From: Lachnospiraceae bacterium
GTDB lineage: Bacteria > Bacillota > Clostridia > Lachnospirales > Anaerotignaceae
Length of the DNA: 64,000 nt
Direction: 5' to 3'
Assembly: GCA_910576545.1 (NCBI GenBank)
Contig: CAJTKM010000005.1
Coordinates: 1-64,000, forward strand
Below are positions 32,272 to 41,833 of the stretch, one piece after another. The position numbers and the translations under genes were made by a program. The notes below the pieces were generated by a model, which saw only the letters and a program-made list of their open reading frames with translations, ran no database searches and had not been told where the DNA came from. Numbering within the stretch: the first letter of the stretch is position 1; every line of letters begins with the position of its first letter.

Positions 32272-33867
32272 ATGGAAGAAAACTATAAAATATTGCTGGT
32301 AGATGATGAGGAAGAAGTGCGGACAAGCATTATCCGAAAAATAGACTGGGAAAAAACGGGTTTTACGGTAATCGGCGACGCGGAAAACGGCAGGGACGCG
32401 CTGGAAAAAATTGAACTGCTGGAGCCGGACGTTGTGCTGACTGATATCCGTATGCCTTATATGGACGGGCTGGAGCTTGCGGCGGAACTGCACAGGAGCC
32501 GCCCCTCCATACGGCTGGTGATATTTTCCGGCTATGATGATTTTGAGTATGCGAAACAGGCAATACGGCTGGATATAACGGAATATATCCTGAAGCCGGT
32601 CAACGCACGGGAGCTGACGGAGATATTGGAAAAGCTGCGTGCCAGTCTGGATGAGGAGATTGAACGACTGCGGGGCGAAACGGCTCTGCGGGAGAGCTTT
32701 GCCAAAAATCTGGACGTCCTGCGGGAGAATTTTCTGGGGAATTTGGTGAAAGGCAAGGCGGAATCTGCACAGATTGCGCGGAGCATGGAGGAGTATGGCC
32801 TGGGGCTGATGCGGGGAAACTGCTGGACAGCCTTGAAAATCAACATCGGCGGGGGCGGTTCCATTTTTTCCATGACAAAAGAGCAGAGCATGGCGGCGGT
32901 GCCTGTGCGCAGGCTTTTGGACAGCCGCCTTTCGGAATGGGGCGAATTTACCAGCTTTCATCGTCCGTCCGGCCTGAGCGTGATTGCTGCATTGGAAGAT
33001 GAGGCGGCCCTCGCAGGGCTGATGACACTGCTGGATGATGTCTGCCGGGAAAGCCGGAAAATACTCCGCCAGCCGCTGACCGTTGGCATTGGCCGGATCG
33101 TCAGCCGGATTGAGGAAATCGAGCAAAGTTACAGTAGTGCGCGGGAGGCTGTTTCTTATGGCGGCATTGCGGGCGATGTCATTTACATCAACGATGTTGA
33201 GCCGCAGCAGAGGGCAATGCTCTGGCTGGATGATAAGGCAGGCGCAGAATTGAATCACGCGCTCTGCTTTGGGGATGAAGAAAGCATACTTTCCTGTGTG
33301 GAGAATATTGTGCGCCCTATGAAGGGCGGAGCGATGGCAAACGGTGTGCAGGCGTATCTGATTGGGATTCTGAATGTGATCCTGCGCGTTGTGCAGAAAT
33401 ATGGGCTGGATGAACAGCTGATTTTCGGGGAATACGGCGATTATAACGGTGTGCTTTCCGGCATTACGGAGGCAGAGGAAACAGCCCGCTGGCTTTCGGG
33501 TGTATGTTTTTCGGTCAGCGGCTGTGTTTCCAGCGCGCGCAGGGGAACGACCCGCACCATCATACAGGAGGCAAAACGCTATATAGAAGAAAATTATCAA
33601 AATTCCATGCTCTCGCTGGAAATGCTCTGCGGGCATCTGCATATGAGCACAGCTTATTTTTCAACGATATTCAAGCGGGAAGTAGGCGAAAGCTATACTT
33701 CCTATCTGACGGGGATACGCATGGAAAAAGCGGCGGAGCTTCTGAAAAGCACAGACGACAAGACGTATGCCATTGCCGCCCGCGTGGGCTATGATGAGCC
33801 GAATTATTTCAGCTATGTGTTCAAAAAACGCTTCGGCGTTTCGCCGAATAAATTCAGAGGAAAGTGA
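32272..33867 (+). CDS. YesN-type response regulator with AraC DNA-binding domain
   Basis: The 531-residue cytosolic regulator has an N-terminal receiver (about 5-120: VDDEEEVR, phospho-acceptor Asp in LTDIRMPYMDG, conserved Lys in ILKPVNA). A long middle region (about 130-410) is of the YesN type with no clear enzymatic motif. The C-terminal AraC-type double helix-turn-helix (about 430-531) has LEMLCGHLHMSTAYFSTIFKRE (shortened: HMSTAYFSTIFKRE) and VGYDEPNYFSYVFKKRFGVSPN (shortened: NYFSYVFKKRFGVSP). Its partner kinase starts 10 bases after its stop. Location ahead of mgl and gal genes points to galactose-responsive activation. Confidence 0.92.
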   Translation: MEENYKILLVDDEEEVRTSIIRKIDWEKTGFTVIGDAENGRDALEKIELLEPDVVLTDIRMPYMDGLELAAELHRSRPSIRLVIFSGYDDFEYAKQAIRLDITEYILKPVNARELTEILEKLRASLDEEIERLRGETALRESFAKNLDVLRENFLGNLVKGKAESAQIARSMEEYGLGLMRGNCWTALKINIGGGGSIFSMTKEQSMAAVPVRRLLDSRLSEWGEFTSFHRPSGLSVIAALEDEAALAGLMTLLDDVCRESRKILRQPLTVGIGRIVSRIEEIEQSYSSAREAVSYGGIAGDVIYINDVEPQQRAMLWLDDKAGAELNHALCFGDEESILSCVENIVRPMKGGAMANGVQAYLIGILNVILRVVQKYGLDEQLIFGEYGDYNGVLSGITEAEETARWLSGVCFSVSGCVSSARRGTTRTIIQEAKRYIEENYQNSMLSLEMLCGHLHMSTAYFSTIFKREVGESYTSYLTGIRMEKAAELLKSTDDKTYAIAARVGYDEPNYFSYVFKKRFGVSPNKFRGK

Positions 33868-33877
33868 GGGGCTGCCG

Positions 33878-35686
33878 GTGGGGATTTTGGAACGGCTGAA
33901 GCAGGCGGTTTGGAGCAGGCTCAGGCTGGACGGCCAGCGGCTGGAATTACGCAGGGTAATATGGATATCGTTTACGGCGGCAGCGGTAGGAATCTCCCTT
34001 TTTATGGGGCTTTCGTTCTATGGGCGTTTTATGCAGCAGACGCGGGAAACTCTGCGGGAGGAAAACCGCTCTTTGCTGGAACAGGCAGGCTACCAGTTTC
34101 ATGCGTATATCCGAAATATGATGAAGGTTTCGGATTCGCTGTATTACAGTGTGATAAAGCGGCGGGACGTAGATGAGGAATTTATTCTGGATTCTTTTCA
34201 GCTGCTGTACGATACGAACAGGGAGGAAGTGCAGAGGATTGCGCTTTTTTCGGAGGACGGTCAGCTTCTGGCGGCGGCACCGGCGGGGAAACTGCGGGAA
34301 GGCGTGGATGTTCACAGAGAAGAATGGTACCGGAGGACGCTTGCAAGGGAGGAAAACATTACCTTCGGGCATTTGGAAATCGAGCGTTTGTTTGAAACCC
34401 CGCCGGAAGAATATACCCGCGTGTTGCCTATGACGCGGGTGGTGAAAATTAGCCGCGGGGAAGAGGAAGAAAAAGGCATACTGCTCATCCAACTGAAACA
34501 GAGCGGGTTGCAGGACGTATTTTCAGATTTGCTGCTGGGGGAAGGATCTTATCTTTACCTGACGGATGCAGATGGGAACCTGCTCTGCCATCCGAAGCAG
34601 GAGCTGGTGGAAAGCGGCTTGCTGGAAGAATGGAACCCAAGCGGGGAATATGATTCCCGCCCGCAGGGAGGCGATAAAAAAGCGGAGTATTTCGTCAATA
34701 CTGTGGGCTATACGGGCTGGAAGATTGTCGGCGTGATACAGAGCGGCATGGTCATGCTGAACGCTTTCCAAAGCAGTATGATGATATTGTTTCTGCTGCT
34801 GTTTTTTGTGAGTGTGATGGTCTTAATCAATTCCTTCCTTTCGCGGAAGGTTTCTGCACCCATGCGGCGGCTGGAGGAAGCGGTCAACCAGATTGAGGCG
34901 GGGGATTTGGATACCCGAATACAACCCTCCGGTTTTTACGAGGTCTGGCATCTGGGTAAGGCAATCAGCCAGATGCAGGAAAACCTGAAACGGCTTATGG
35001 CGGATATTGTGGAGGAGCATGAGGCCAAACGCAGGAGCGAGCTGATGGCTTTGCAAAATCAGATTAACCCGCATTTCCTGTATAATACGCTGGATGTCAT
35101 TGTCTGGCTGATTGAAAACGGGAAACGGGAGGAGGCTGTCGAAGCGGTGACGGCTCTGGCGCGGTTTTTCCGAATCAGCCTGAGCGGCGGAAAGAACATC
35201 ATCCCGATTGGGGACGAGATAGAACATGTCCGCAACTACTTAATGATACAGGAGCTGCGCTTCAAAAACCGTTTTACCTATTCCTTTGACGTGGAGGAAG
35301 GCGTGGAAAACTGCGGCACAATAAAGTTGATATTGCAGCCTGTTGTGGAAAATGCCATTTACCACGCTATGGAATTTATGGACGGCGATGGAGAGATACA
35401 CATTTCCGTAAGGCGGGACGGCGGTGACATTCTGATAGACATAGAGGACAACGGCTGCGGCATGCCGGCGGAAACGGTGGAAAAAATACTGGCGGGCGAA
35501 CGCGTCAGCCGGAAAAAGGGCGGCGTTGGCCTGCAAAACGTGCGGGAGCGGCTGAGGCTTGTGTTCGGTACAGAATATGGACTTTCTCTGGCCTCCGAGC
35601 CGGATGAGGGGACACAGGTTCGGATACGGATTCCTGCTGTGCCGTATGAAACGCTGGCGGAAAGGAGGCTGGATTCCTTTGGATAA
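33878..35686 (+). CDS. YesM-type sensor histidine kinase
   Basis: The 602-residue membrane kinase has TM1 at about 28-50, an extracellular sensor of roughly 250 residues with dCache-like features (YLTDADGNLLCHP), TM2 at about 299-325, then HAMP (about 326-378). The kinase core has the phospho-His in NQINPHFLYNTLD (about 390-402). The HATPase has VVENAIYHA, DIEDNGCGMP and GGVGLQNVRERL. The start is GTG at 33878 after GAGGGG; a longer frame overlaps the regulator by about 100 bases and is rejected. Its end overlaps the next gene's TTG start by 8 bases, tying the binding protein to the sensor. Confidence 0.92.
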   Translation: MGILERLKQAVWSRLRLDGQRLELRRVIWISFTAAAVGISLFMGLSFYGRFMQQTRETLREENRSLLEQAGYQFHAYIRNMMKVSDSLYYSVIKRRDVDEEFILDSFQLLYDTNREEVQRIALFSEDGQLLAAAPAGKLREGVDVHREEWYRRTLAREENITFGHLEIERLFETPPEEYTRVLPMTRVVKISRGEEEEKGILLIQLKQSGLQDVFSDLLLGEGSYLYLTDADGNLLCHPKQELVESGLLEEWNPSGEYDSRPQGGDKKAEYFVNTVGYTGWKIVGVIQSGMVMLNAFQSSMMILFLLLFFVSVMVLINSFLSRKVSAPMRRLEEAVNQIEAGDLDTRIQPSGFYEVWHLGKAISQMQENLKRLMADIVEEHEAKRRSELMALQNQINPHFLYNTLDVIVWLIENGKREEAVEAVTALARFFRISLSGGKNIIPIGDEIEHVRNYLMIQELRFKNRFTYSFDVEEGVENCGTIKLILQPVVENAIYHAMEFMDGDGEIHISVRRDGGDILIDIEDNGCGMPAETVEKILAGERVSRKKGGVGLQNVRERLRLVFGTEYGLSLASEPDEGTQVRIRIPAVPYETLAERRLDSFG

Positions 35687-36626
35687 AAAAATGAAAAAAT
35701 TTTTGCTTGCTGATATATTCCTGCTGGTGTTCCTGTTCCTGCTGTCCTCTACGGATTTTCTTCTGCGGGAACGGAAAATGGATATCATACGGATTGCGGT
35801 ACTGACGGATATGCCCGCAGGACGGCAGCTGGAAAATTTCCGGATGGGCGTGGCAAAAGCCGCGACGGAATGGAATGTAGATGTCAGCTTTTCCAGCCTT
35901 GCCGATATGCGGACGGGGGAGGAAAAGCAGGCGGCAGTCCAGCGGGAACTGGAAACAGGCTGCCGCGGCATTGTTTTGCAATGCAGGGACAGCCGCCATG
36001 CAGAGGAAGCGCTGGAAAGCGTGCCAGTCGGTGTACCGGTGGTATTGTATGACAGCGAAACGGATTCGGCACGCGTACGCGTCAGGATTGGCGGAAACGC
36101 GGAGGAGGAAAGCCGCCTGTTGGCGGAGGCTGTGCTGACAGGGCGGGAAAAAGGTGAAAGCGTGACGATTGTAGAACCGGTACAGAAAAGCTGGTATATG
36201 GAACAGCTGCATGGGCTGACGGAGGAGCGTCTGCGGGAGGCGGGCGTTCTGGTGCGTCGGCTTTCTCTGGGGGAAACGTCCGCTGTTGAAACGCTGCTGA
36301 AGGGCATGGCGGCGCAGGGCGGAAATATCCTTGTTTCCGGGGATAAATCAGTTTTACAGGCATTGGGGGAGGCGAATACAGAGGGGATTCCTGTCTATGG
36401 CGCGGGCTTCAGCGGAGCGATGCGCGGTTTTTTGGAGAAAGGCACAGTCCGCGGCACGGTCGTACACAGGGATTATGAAGCGGGATACCTCGCTGTGGAG
36501 GGAGCCGCGCGGATATTGCAGGGGAAGGGCGCGGCAGAGGAAACGGTTGTTGTAGAATCTGTGCTTGTGACAGCTGAAACGCTGCGTGATAAAAATGTAG
36601 AAAGCGTTGTGTTTCCCTATATTTAA
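35679..36626 (+). CDS. Membrane-anchored substrate-binding protein (divergent, type 1 periplasmic-binding fold)
   Basis: The 315-residue product has one N-terminal hydrophobic helix (about 8-26, FLLADIFLLVFLFLLS) with no lipobox and then a two-lobed periplasmic-binding domain. Motifs of the family are RIAVLTDMPAG, GIVLQCRD, VVLYDSET, ILVSGDKSVLQALG and VYGAGFSGAM. The usual galactose-contact residues of MglB are mostly not kept, so ligand or role differs. The start is TTG at 35679 (10 bases after AGGAGG); ATG 35691 is possible. It overlaps the kinase stop, so they are translationally coupled. By analogy to XylFII-LytS and AraPST systems it may be a sensory partner of the kinase; that is inference. 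Confidence 0.75.
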   Translation: MDKKMKKFLLADIFLLVFLFLLSSTDFLLRERKMDIIRIAVLTDMPAGRQLENFRMGVAKAATEWNVDVSFSSLADMRTGEEKQAAVQRELETGCRGIVLQCRDSRHAEEALESVPVGVPVVLYDSETDSARVRVRIGGNAEEESRLLAEAVLTGREKGESVTIVEPVQKSWYMEQLHGLTEERLREAGVLVRRLSLGETSAVETLLKGMAAQGGNILVSGDKSVLQALGEANTEGIPVYGAGFSGAMRGFLEKGTVRGTVVHRDYEAGYLAVEGAARILQGKGAAEETVVVESVLVTAETLRDKNVESVVFPYI

Positions 36627-36670
36627 GGAAAGAAAAGTTTGAGGGATTTTAAGCGTAAGGAGAGATAGCT

Positions 36671-37681
36671 TTGGGAAAGAAAGGCAGGAGGCTGCTGTGC
36701 CTGTGTCTGCTGGCGGCAGTTTTGGGCGGTGTCGCATGGAAAACGCACGATGCGGCGCAGAAGCCTTTGCAGATAGGCGTATCTATTTATCTGGATACGG
36801 ATACATTTGTGGAGAAAATCATTTCCGGCATGGAGGAGGCAGCCCATGCGTATGAGGAGGAAACCGGCAGAAAAATCGTGCTGAATATTTCTGCGGCGAA
36901 CGGCAGCCAGCGTTTGCAGAATGAACAGGTCAAGCGGTTTATGGCGTTCGGCTGTGACGCGGTGTGCGTGAATCTTGTGGACCGGACGAGCGCGTCCTCT
37001 ATTATTGACATTGTTTTGCAGGAGGACCCTTCTGTTCCGGTTATTTTTTTCAACCGGGAGCCTGTTCCGGAGGATATTATGCGCGGGGAACGGATATACT
37101 ATGTAGGCTCGGACGCAAAGCAGACCGCTGTGCTTCAGGGAAGGTCTGTGGCGGCGAGCCTGCGGCGTAGGCCGGAGATGGATAAGGACGGCGATGGTGT
37201 TTTGCAGTATGTCATGCTGGAGGGCGAAATGGGGCATCAGGATACCATCATGCGCTCCGAATACTCCGTTGAAACGATAGAGGAAGCAGGTATTTTGCTG
37301 AAAAAACTGGATTCCGGCACAGCGGACTGGGAGCGCGGGCGTGCCAGAATGCTCATGGAGCAATGGCTGGCGGCCTACGGCAGCGAAATCGAGCTTGTGC
37401 TCTGCAATAATGATGATATGGCGCTTGGCGCACTGGATGCGTTGGATGCAGCCGGTGTTTCCGCGGCGGTCTTTGGCGTAGACGCAACGGATGTTGGTAT
37501 GGAGGCCCTTTCAGCCGGAAGGCTCTGGGGTACGGTGGACTGCAATGGCAAGGCACAGGGGCGGGCGGTATTCCGCCTTGCAGCGTGCATCGCCGCAGAG
37601 GGCAGGGTGCCGGGAGATGTGATGCTCCAGAAGGAACGATATGTCAGAGTGCCTTTATACAACAGAATGTCAGCAAAATAG
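36671..37681 (+). CDS. Membrane-anchored MglB paralogue (galactose-binding, probable sensor)
   Basis: The 336-residue product is homologous to the transporter binding protein MglB downstream. It keeps galactose-site features: N in CVNLVD, W in TADWERG, CNNDDMALG, and GVDATD. It also keeps the EF-hand-like calcium loop DKDGDGVLQYV. The N-terminus (LLCLCLLAAVLGGVAW) is a hydrophobic anchor, but no canonical lipobox follows, unlike MglB. The start is TTG with AAGGAGAG upstream. Position between the kinase and mglB suggests a dedicated galactose receptor for the YesM kinase rather than a second transport protein. Confidence 0.8.
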   Translation: MGKKGRRLLCLCLLAAVLGGVAWKTHDAAQKPLQIGVSIYLDTDTFVEKIISGMEEAAHAYEEETGRKIVLNISAANGSQRLQNEQVKRFMAFGCDAVCVNLVDRTSASSIIDIVLQEDPSVPVIFFNREPVPEDIMRGERIYYVGSDAKQTAVLQGRSVAASLRRRPEMDKDGDGVLQYVMLEGEMGHQDTIMRSEYSVETIEEAGILLKKLDSGTADWERGRARMLMEQWLAAYGSEIELVLCNNDDMALGALDALDAAGVSAAVFGVDATDVGMEALSAGRLWGTVDCNGKAQGRAVFRLAACIAAEGRVPGDVMLQKERYVRVPLYNRMSAK

Positions 37682-37720
37682 CATGTTCTGGAGAATTTGC
37701 TGCTCTAACTGCCAGAAAAA

Positions 37721-37753
37721 ATTGCGGATTTGAAAAAAAATTGTCGGATTTGA
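37721..37753 (+). promoter_or_regulatory. Direct repeats upstream of mglB, candidate AraC/YesN operator
   Basis: CGGATTTGA occurs at 37725-37733 and again at 37745-37753, exactly 20 bases apart. Both copies are preceded by an A-rich run and TTG. Spacing of two helical turns is typical of AraC-family activator sites. They lie about 70 bases upstream of the -10 box. Confidence 0.6.
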
Positions 37754-37817
37754 CGGGGAAATCAAATAATTTTTATGGTAGTAGGAAAAAAAATCTATGT
37801 TTTGCTTTTGGACTTTT

Positions 37818-37826
37818 TGGTATAAT
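37818..37826 (+). promoter_or_regulatory. Extended -10 promoter of mglBAC
   Basis: TGGTATAAT at 37818-37826, with a poor -35. This fits an activator-dependent promoter. A GC-rich hairpin (CAGCGG/CCGCTG) follows in the leader. Confidence 0.65.
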
Positions 37827-37903
37827 ACTCCCAACAGCGGACATCCCGCTGAATAACCTGTTACAGCCGCTGTGACGGCGGCAAAATAAGGAGGAGGATA
37901 CTC

Positions 37904-38947
37904 ATGAAAAAGAAATTTTTGGCGATGCTGATGGCATCCGTGATGGTTTTGGGCTTAGCAGCCTGCGGCGGCAGTCCCGAGCCCGCAGCAGACGGCGGTG
38001 AGGGCGAAGGCGATGGCGGTGCCCTTCCCACAGTAGGCGTTCTGATTTACAAGTATGATGATACTTATATTTCCACAGTTCGGAATGCCCTTCAGGCTGC
38101 GCTGGACGGTAAGGCTGAGGTTATCATGCAGGACGGCAAAGGCGATCAGGCTACACAGAACGACCAGCTTGACGTTATGATTGAAAAAGGCGTAGATGTT
38201 CTTTGCGTAAACATGGTTGACGCGAAGGCTGCAAGCGGCGTTGTGGACAAAGCAAAAGACGCCGGCATCCCTACTGTTTTCTTCAACAGAGAGCCTGACA
38301 CAGAGGTAATCAAATCCTATGAAAAAGCTGTCTTCATTGGCACAAACGCTGCGGACGCAGGCAAAATGCAGGGCGACCTTGTAAAGAAGATTTTTGACGA
38401 ACATCCTGAATATGACCTGAACGGCGACGGCAAAGTTCAGTATGTAATGTTCCAGGGCGAACCCGACAACCCCGAAGCAATCGCGCGTACACAGTACAGC
38501 GTAGAGCAGGCAGTTGAAAACGGCGTTGAAATGGAACAGGTTGGCGAAACTCAGGTTTGTAACTGGGATACAGAAACAGCTCAGAAAGCAATGGAAGCTA
38601 TGCTTGCAGCTAACGAAGGCAAGATTGAGCTTGTACTGGCAAACAATGACGGCATGGCAATCGGCTGTATTGCGGCACTTTCCAACATTGGCTACAACAC
38701 AGGCGCTGAAGGCGCAAACTTCATTCCTGTAATCGGCGTTGACGCAACAGATGCAGCGAAAGACGCAATCCAGAATGGTACAATGAGCGCGACAGTTCTG
38801 CAGGATGGCCAGGCGATGGGTAATGCGATTGCGGCAGTTGCACTGAACCTTGCAGGCGGCGCAGATTTCCTTGCAGGTACGGATTACAGCTTCGACGACA
38901 CAGGCGTTGCAGTTCGTATCCCTTACGCACCTTACGAGGGCGAATAA
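37904..38947 (+). CDS. mglB: Galactose/methyl-galactoside ABC transporter, substrate-binding lipoprotein
   Basis: The 347-residue lipoprotein captures galactose or glucose for the MglAC transporter. The signal peptide ends in the lipobox LAACGG (Cys about residue 21), followed by a Gly/Glu-rich tether. Ligand residues are conserved: KYDDTYI, VNMVD, FFNREPD, GEPDNPEAIAR, CNWDTE, ANNDGMA and GVDATD. The calcium loop is DLNGDGKVQYV. A GGAGGAGGA site gives strong translation. Codon use is visibly biased, as expected for a highly expressed binding protein. A strong hairpin follows before mglA. Confidence 0.96.
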   Translation: MKKKFLAMLMASVMVLGLAACGGSPEPAADGGEGEGDGGALPTVGVLIYKYDDTYISTVRNALQAALDGKAEVIMQDGKGDQATQNDQLDVMIEKGVDVLCVNMVDAKAASGVVDKAKDAGIPTVFFNREPDTEVIKSYEKAVFIGTNAADAGKMQGDLVKKIFDEHPEYDLNGDGKVQYVMFQGEPDNPEAIARTQYSVEQAVENGVEMEQVGETQVCNWDTETAQKAMEAMLAANEGKIELVLANNDGMAIGCIAALSNIGYNTGAEGANFIPVIGVDATDAAKDAIQNGTMSATVLQDGQAMGNAIAAVALNLAGGADFLAGTDYSFDDTGVAVRIPYAPYEGE

Positions 38948-38992
38948 TACCGAATGGTAATTGCATACAGTTTTTGACTGTGGAAGAATGTT

Positions 38993-39020
38993 CGCACAGT
39001 GGGGGCTTCCTCACTGTGCG
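38993..39020 (+). terminator. Intra-operon hairpin between mglB and mglA
   Basis: CGCACAGTG (38993-39001) pairs with CACTGTGCG (39012-39020). The tail TTCTTCG is weakly T-rich. Such hairpins after binding-protein genes usually protect the upstream mRNA and reduce, but do not block, downstream expression. Confidence 0.7.
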
Positions 39021-39053
39021 TTCTTCGATAAAAGGAAGCGTGGTGAAAATGCG

Positions 39054-40607
39054 GTGAATGAAAATCAGGAAAAGACGACTGCGGAAGTGGTGACACTGGA
39101 AAAGACACAGCCCGCATCCGAATTCGTATTGGAAATGACGGATATTGAAAAGCAGTTCCCGGGCGTAAAGGCTTTGGATCACGCGAAACTGCGGCTGCGC
39201 CCCGGCACGGTGCATGCGCTGATGGGCGAAAACGGCGCGGGCAAATCCACACTGATGAAGTGTTTATTTGGCATTTATAAACAGGACGGCGGCGAAATTC
39301 GCATTGACGGACAGTCGGTACATTTTACAGGTCCGAAAAACGCTATGGAAAACGGCGTTGCGATGGTACATCAGGAGCTGAACCAGGTTCTCCAGCGCAG
39401 CGTTATGGAAAATATCTGGCTGGGACGTTTCCCGAAGCAGGGCGGTCTTGTCAGCCATAAAGTAATGTTCGAGGAAACAAAAAAGGTTTTCGATGACCTT
39501 GATATTCCCGTAAATCCGAAGACCATCATCGGCAAGCTGAGCGTTTCCCAGCGGCAGATGGTTGAAATTGCAAAAGCGGTATCTTATAACGCGAAAATTC
39601 TTGTTCTGGACGAGCCGACTTCTTCCCTGACACAGGAGGAGGTTGAGCATCTTTTCGTAATTATCAATAAGTTAAGGGCAAAAGGCGTGGCTATGGTCTA
39701 TATCAGCCACAAAATGGAGGAAATCCTCCGTATTTCCGATGAAGTTACCATCATGCGCGATGGGCAGTGGATTGCGACGGAACATGCGTCCGGGCTGACG
39801 ACAGATAAGATTATCAAGCTGATGGTAGGGCGTGACCTGACGGAGCGTTTCCCGCCGAAAACAAATGTGCCCGGCGATGTTGTCATGGAAGTGAAAAACC
39901 TGACGGGGAAATATATGCCGAGCTGTATAGACGTCAGCTTTAACCTGCACAGGGGCGAAATCCTTGGTGTGGCGGGGCTGGTGGGCAGCAGGCGGACAGA
40001 GCTTTTGGAAACAATCTTCGGCATTGCCCACCATGATAAGGGCGAAATTTTGAAAGACGGCAGGCCGATTCAGAATAAAACGCCGAAAGATGCGATTGCA
40101 AACGGCTTTGCGATGCTGACGGAGGAACGCCGCGCGACGGGTATTTTCGGCGGCATGAGCATACTGTTTAATTCCGTCATCGCGAATATCAAAAATTACC
40201 GGAGGGGAATCCTGCTTTCCAACGCGACGATGAAAACAGATACGCAGTGGGTTATTGAGAGCATGCGCGTAAAAACGCCGAGCCAAAAGACGCATATCCG
40301 CTCCCTATCCGGCGGCAACCAGCAAAAGGTCATCATTGGGCGGTGGCTCCTGACAAAGCCTGAAATCCTCCTGCTGGACGAGCCGACCCGCGGCATTGAC
40401 GTCGGGGCGAAATATGAAATTTATCAGCTAATCATCAACCTGGCGAACGAAGGGAAAAGCGTTATCGTGGTTTCCTCTGAAATGCCGGAGCTGCTTGGCA
40501 TCTGCGACCGTATCATGGTAATGAGCAACGGCCATCTGGCGGGTACGCTGGATATTAAGGACGCAAATCAGGAAGAAATCATGCGCCTTGCCGCGATGTA
40601 TGTATAA
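39054..40607 (+). CDS. mglA: Galactose/methyl-galactoside ABC transporter, ATP-binding protein
   Basis: The 517-residue protein carries two ABC domains fused, as in the sugar (CUT2) class. Domain 1 has GENGAGKST (near 70), [14 protein letters not shown] and [10 protein letters not shown]. Domain 2 has a degenerate Walker A ([11 protein letters not shown]) but good LSGGNQQKV and [11 protein letters not shown], which is normal for MglA. The start is GTG at 39054 with GGTGA upstream; a longer frame crosses the hairpin and is rejected. It is located in the membrane complex with MglC. Confidence 0.95.
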   Translation: MNENQEKTTAEVVTLEKTQPASEFVLEMTDIEKQFPGVKALDHAKLRLRPGTVHALMGENGAGKSTLMKCLFGIYKQDGGEIRIDGQSVHFTGPKNAMENGVAMVHQELNQVLQRSVMENIWLGRFPKQGGLVSHKVMFEETKKVFDDLDIPVNPKTIIGKLSVSQRQMVEIAKAVSYNAKILVLDEPTSSLTQEEVEHLFVIINKLRAKGVAMVYISHKMEEILRISDEVTIMRDGQWIATEHASGLTTDKIIKLMVGRDLTERFPPKTNVPGDVVMEVKNLTGKYMPSCIDVSFNLHRGEILGVAGLVGSRRTELLETIFGIAHHDKGEILKDGRPIQNKTPKDAIANGFAMLTEERRATGIFGGMSILFNSVIANIKNYRRGILLSNATMKTDTQWVIESMRVKTPSQKTHIRSLSGGNQQKVIIGRWLLTKPEILLLDEPTRGIDVGAKYEIYQLIINLANEGKSVIVVSSEMPELLGICDRIMVMSNGHLAGTLDIKDANQEEIMRLAAMYV

Positions 40608-40621
40608 GGGGGTAACGTTAC

Positions 40622-41626
40622 ATGGAAGAAAAAAAGAACTGGTCTGAGTTTCTGCTGAATTACGCGCTGTACTTTATCCTTGGCATCATGATTATCTGCG
40701 TAATTATTGCAGACCCCTCATTCCTTTCACTGAATAATTTTCTGAAGATTTTGGCACAGGCATCGACGAGGGGCATCCTCGCGCTGGGCGTTGCCGGCAT
40801 GATCGTGCTTGCGGGCACAGACCTTTCGGCAGGGCGTGTCCTTGGCTGCGGCGCGGCGATTTCCGCGTCCCTGCTGCAAAGCGTGACCTATGCGTCGCGT
40901 ATGTATAAGGGCATTACGGAGCCTTTGCCGCTCTGGGTGCCGCTGATCCTTTCCATCGTGGTCTGCGTGGCATTCTGCTTGGTAAACGGCTTCGGCGTGG
41001 CAAAGCTGCATATGCACGCCTTCATCATCTCGCTGGGCACGCAGCTCATCGCATATGGCATCCTGTGCCTGTATATCGACAGCCAGGAGGGCGGCGCGCA
41101 GCCTTTGGCAAGCCTTGACCCTAGGTATATCGACCTTGTAAACGGGCGGCATATTTTAGGGATACCGAACTTGGTCTGGTTCTTCTTGATCTGTGCTATC
41201 GTGATGTGGGTCATATGGAACAAGACGACGTTGGGCAAGAATATGTTTGCGATCGGCGGCAATACCGAGGCGGCTGCCGTTTCCGGCGTAAACGTGGCAA
41301 AGAACATCATGCTGGTCTACCTGGTGGCAGGCGTGCTTTACGGCATCGCAGCATTCCTTGAGGCGGCGCGTATCCAGTCCGTTACAACATCAACAGGCTT
41401 GAACTATGACCTTGACGCGATTTCCGGCTGTGTTATCGGCGGCGTTTCGTTTAACGGCGGTATCGGTACCATCCCGGGCGTTATTATCGGCGTTATCATA
41501 TTGCAGGTCATCAACTACAGCCTGTACTATCTGGGCGTAAACGCGTACCTGCAGTTCGTCATCAAGGGCCTTATCATCATCCTTGCCGTGGCGATTGACG
41601 TACGGAAATATATTGCAAAGAAGTAA
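40622..41626 (+). CDS. mglC: Galactose/methyl-galactoside ABC transporter, permease
   Basis: The 334-residue integral membrane protein has about nine hydrophobic helices and the CUT2 permease motif GTDLSAGRVLG near residue 66, plus the coupling segment GGNTEAAAVSGV (about 217-228) that contacts MglA. Length matches MglC. It starts 14 bases after mglA. A GC-rich hairpin follows at 41704-41724. Confidence 0.95.
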   Translation: MEEKKNWSEFLLNYALYFILGIMIICVIIADPSFLSLNNFLKILAQASTRGILALGVAGMIVLAGTDLSAGRVLGCGAAISASLLQSVTYASRMYKGITEPLPLWVPLILSIVVCVAFCLVNGFGVAKLHMHAFIISLGTQLIAYGILCLYIDSQEGGAQPLASLDPRYIDLVNGRHILGIPNLVWFFLICAIVMWVIWNKTTLGKNMFAIGGNTEAAAVSGVNVAKNIMLVYLVAGVLYGIAAFLEAARIQSVTTSTGLNYDLDAISGCVIGGVSFNGGIGTIPGVIIGVIILQVINYSLYYLGVNAYLQFVIKGLIIILAVAIDVRKYIAKK

Positions 41627-41703
41627 GAAATATTCTGGAAAAAACAATAGCTTCCCCTCTGGTCTGCACAGGGAAATGGTTTATCAAAAATGTTTTGCTG
41701 GTT

Positions 41704-41724
41704 CCGCCGCGTATCACGCGGCGG
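41704..41724 (+). terminator. GC-rich hairpin after mglC
   Basis: CCGCCGCGT (41704-41712) pairs with ACGCGGCGG (41716-41724), followed by GCAGGTTTTGG. It probably attenuates mgl transcription before the next promoter. Confidence 0.6.
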
Positions 41725-41767
41725 GCAGGTTTTGGCAAAGCCCAAAGCTTTTTGATATACAGTTTTC

Positions 41768-41796
41768 TTGAAATAGCCGAGGGGATTTGTTATACT
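41768..41796 (+). promoter_or_regulatory. Sigma-A promoter of the galK segment
   Basis: TTGAAA (41768-41773), a 17-base spacer and TATACT (41791-41796), 38 bases before the small membrane-protein gene. The Leloir genes can therefore be expressed apart from mgl. Confidence 0.75.
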
Positions 41797-41833
41797 TGTA
41801 AGAAAAAGGAAATAAGGAAAGGAGCCGAAGCCT

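Noticed and set aside
37904-41626. Sugar ABC transporter considered as xylose or ribose type
   Set aside because: The calcium-binding loop and the WDTE, NNDGMA and GVDATD ligand motifs, plus adjacent galK, galE, galT and galM, favour the galactose type.
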